From: Stramenopiles sp. TOSAG23-6
Taxonomy: Eukaryota > Sar
Length of the DNA stretch: 16,462 bases
Direction: 5' to 3'
NCBI GenBank assembly: GCA_900128565.1
Contig: LT636093.1
Span: forward strand, 1-16,462
The notes beneath the pieces were generated by a model that did no database searches, had not been told where the DNA came from, and saw nothing but the letters and a program-made list of their open reading frames with translations. Positions 15,101-16,462 of the stretch are shown here, piece by piece. How positions within the stretch are numbered: position 1 is the stretch's first letter; each line of letters begins with the position of its first letter. The translations under genes and the position numbers were made by a program.

Positions 15101-16462
15101 ATGTCGAGTTCTCTTGATAACCTTATGCTACTTGGAATTTTCCTTTCAACTGTCTGGGCTTTTGGTATTTTCTTGGCGCCTTTGAAATCAGTGATGGTTG
15201 GAGAAATAGTTGCTGGAGCTGTTCTTGGTCCATATGCACTAGATTGGATTATAGATATGAATACCACAAATACTGTTGGTCAACTTGGATTAAGCCTTCT
15301 TGTTCTAGAAGGTGGTTTAAGTGTCAACACTTCCAAGTTAAAGAAAGCAGGGGTGAGGTCTTGTCTTATTGCTGTAACTGGCACAGTAGTTCCCTTGGGA
15401 TTAGGATTATTGACCTTGTTAATATTTTGTATATACTACAAGCAATACTTTCAAAGTCATTCATTTTGTAATATCTCATCTTATTTATTTGCAACATAGT
15501 TGATATAATGTACACATAATATTCATTCGGCTATCCGTTCCGCGCGTCAATCGTTGGAGGTACTTGTATCTCGAGTACTTCAATAGGTATAGCCACGCGC
15601 CTTCTTAGAGATGCAAAAGAATTGAATTCCGAATTAGGTAGTCTAATATCGGTTGCTGCGATAATCGATGATGTTTTATCGCTTATAATCATTGCAGTGA
15701 TTTCAAATATCAGTGACATAGATAATACAGATAAAAATGTAGCTTTTGTTTGCACACGTCCGATTGTTGCTTCCATTGGAGTCTTTGTCTGTTTTGTACT
15801 CTTGAGCAAAGTAGTGTCTCTTATAATGCCATGGTTGCACTTTCATTTGGTGTTCCACGATAATGTATCAAATGGGTTGAGTTGCCATACATCAGTAGCA
15901 ATGGAGACAAAAAAACAAAATAAGGAATTTATTCATGATACACCACCTCTAATAGAGTCAAACACAGAAACAAAAAAAACAAAAAAAACAAAAAAAACAA
16001 AACAAAGTCAAATAAATGAAAATTTTGATGAAATATCGAAATCAACTAAAGAAAATGAAATCAATCAGTCAATAAAGAAAAAGGACTTTTTAAAACATAT
16101 TTTTGAGTTGTGTAAGTTAGGTTACAATGAAGTTTTATTAAGTTTTCTTTTTTTATCTGGATTTGGAATGTCAGCTATTTCTGGATATGCAGGATCAACT
16201 TATTTATTAGGAATTTTCTTTACTGGTGTCGCATTCGCTTCAGTTAGTGGTATACAAAATATTTGGGAAAGTCGGGTCGCTGAAATTGCAAATTGGCTTG
16301 CGTCTATATTTTTTGCAAGTGTTGGTGCTACTGTGCCAATATCTTCCTTATTTAGTACAACTGTTTTACCGTATGTTTTATTTTTTTTCAAATTCGAAGT
16401 TTTTTTTTCGTACGCAATTTTGTACCTAACGATTTTTTTTTGAAATATTTTTCCAAAATACA
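15101..16462 (+). CDS. CPA2-type monovalent cation/proton antiporter, 5' part
   Basis: Exons 15101-15428 and 15524-16370 are in view; the gene continues beyond the window past an introner at 16371. ATG 15101 is the first methionine in frame. CPA2 antiporters exchange Na+ or K+ for H+ across a membrane. Seen: alternating hydrophobic segments, GEIVAGAVLGPYALDW (34-49), GQLGLSLLVLEGGLSVNTSKLKKAG (60-84), then after the first intron TCISSTSIGIATRLLRDAKEL and VAAIIDDVLSLIIIAV with an Asp158-Asp159 pair like the ion-binding DD motif of NapA-type members. A hydrophilic loop at about 215-300 contains a (KKT)3 run and separates two membrane blocks; it is longer than in typical bacterial members. The later block has SGFGMSAISGYAGSTYLLGIFFTGVAFA and FFASVGATVPI. 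Organelle versus plasma membrane location is unknown. Confidence 0.88.
15429..15523 (+). other. Non-canonical intron, antiporter intron 1 (not clearly of the family)
   Basis: Exon ...LLIF ends in TT, then GTATATACTACAAGC to GTACACATAATA, then TT at 15522-15523. Removing 95 nt gives ...TLLIF|SFGYPFRASIVGG in the only frame leading to the conserved AAIIDDV block. The nearest AG (CATAG at 15494-15498) leads to a stop within eight codons. The family core is absent, but the rule of GTA start plus repeated dinucleotide holds. Confidence 0.7.
15969..16005 (+). repeat. Microsatellite encoding (KKT)n in the antiporter loop
   Basis: Units of ACAAAAAAA (9 bp) repeated three times and followed by shorter ACAAA units. 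They encode Lys-Lys-Thr repeats in the hydrophilic loop; the length keeps the frame. Confidence 0.85.
16371..16462 (+). mobile_element. Introner-like intron, antiporter intron 2 (cut by window end)
   Basis: GTATGTTTTATTTTTTTTC, core TCGTACGCAATTTTGTACC and CTAAC, then TTTTTCCAAAATACA at the last base. The exon ends ...TTACC, so the expected duplication would begin with C. The visible base after TAC is A, which means this copy either has a different flank or ends slightly later. The frame is left in phase 2. Confidence 0.85.

Noticed and set aside
1-16462. CRISPR array, tRNA/rRNA genes, bacterial operon or viral genes
   Set aside because: The repeats are dispersed introns, not spaced arrays. 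No tRNA cloverleaf or rRNA signature was seen, and the proteins and introns are eukaryotic.

Overview
The window is nuclear DNA from a eukaryote, most likely an AT-rich, gene-dense unicellular protist. It carries DNA polymerase alpha subunit B, a PAXBP1/GCFC2 splicing factor, a GTDC1/QTMAN-type glycosyltransferase, short intergenic spaces, small introns and TTAGGG-type telomere-like tracts. I cannot name the lineage from sequence alone.

Layout, left to right: the 3' part of a leucine-rich-repeat gene (+, 56-797); a large intronless coiled-coil gene (-, 977-4342); DNA polymerase alpha subunit B (+, 3 exons, 4640-6656); the PAXBP1/GCFC2 homologue (-, 3 exons, 6793-9706); a PhzF/PBLD-family gene (+, 3 exons, 10020-11120); a QTMAN/GTDC1 glycosyltransferase (-, 4 exons, 11448-13162); an LDH2-type malate/lactate dehydrogenase (-, 1 exon, 13615-14802); and the 5' part of a CPA2 cation/proton antiporter (+, 15101 to beyond the window). 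These are unrelated housekeeping genes in divergent and convergent pairs, not a pathway cluster.

The striking content is the introns. Ten of the twelve in view, two of them cut by the window edges, belong to one short family of about 88-103 bp: an introner-like mobile intron. Each complete copy starts GTAYGTTTTA or a close variant. It has a central palindromic core around GTACGAAATTTCGTAC running into CCTAAC, then a T-rich tract, and ends CCAAAATAC or a variant. It is flanked by a short direct duplication of the exon sequence, usually AT. I rebuilt the reading frames: removing the element plus one copy of the duplication restores an exact frame and the expected conserved protein in all four complete multi-exon genes (totals 1833, 2712, 921 and 1410 nt, all divisible by three). 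The introns therefore run GTA...TAC plus NN, where NN repeats the last exon bases. They do not end in AG, and in most copies the nearest AG gives a frameshift or stop. Two unrelated introns (in the glycosyltransferase and antiporter genes) also lack a usable GT-AG pair.

These look like DNA-transposon-like introns spliced without a canonical 3' AG, though they keep a yeast-like 5' site and a CTAAC branch-point-like motif. Other points of note are an intergenic tandem copy of the element, a 41-bp tandem duplication that shifts the frame of the LRR gene, and three telomere-like tracts within 2 kb.
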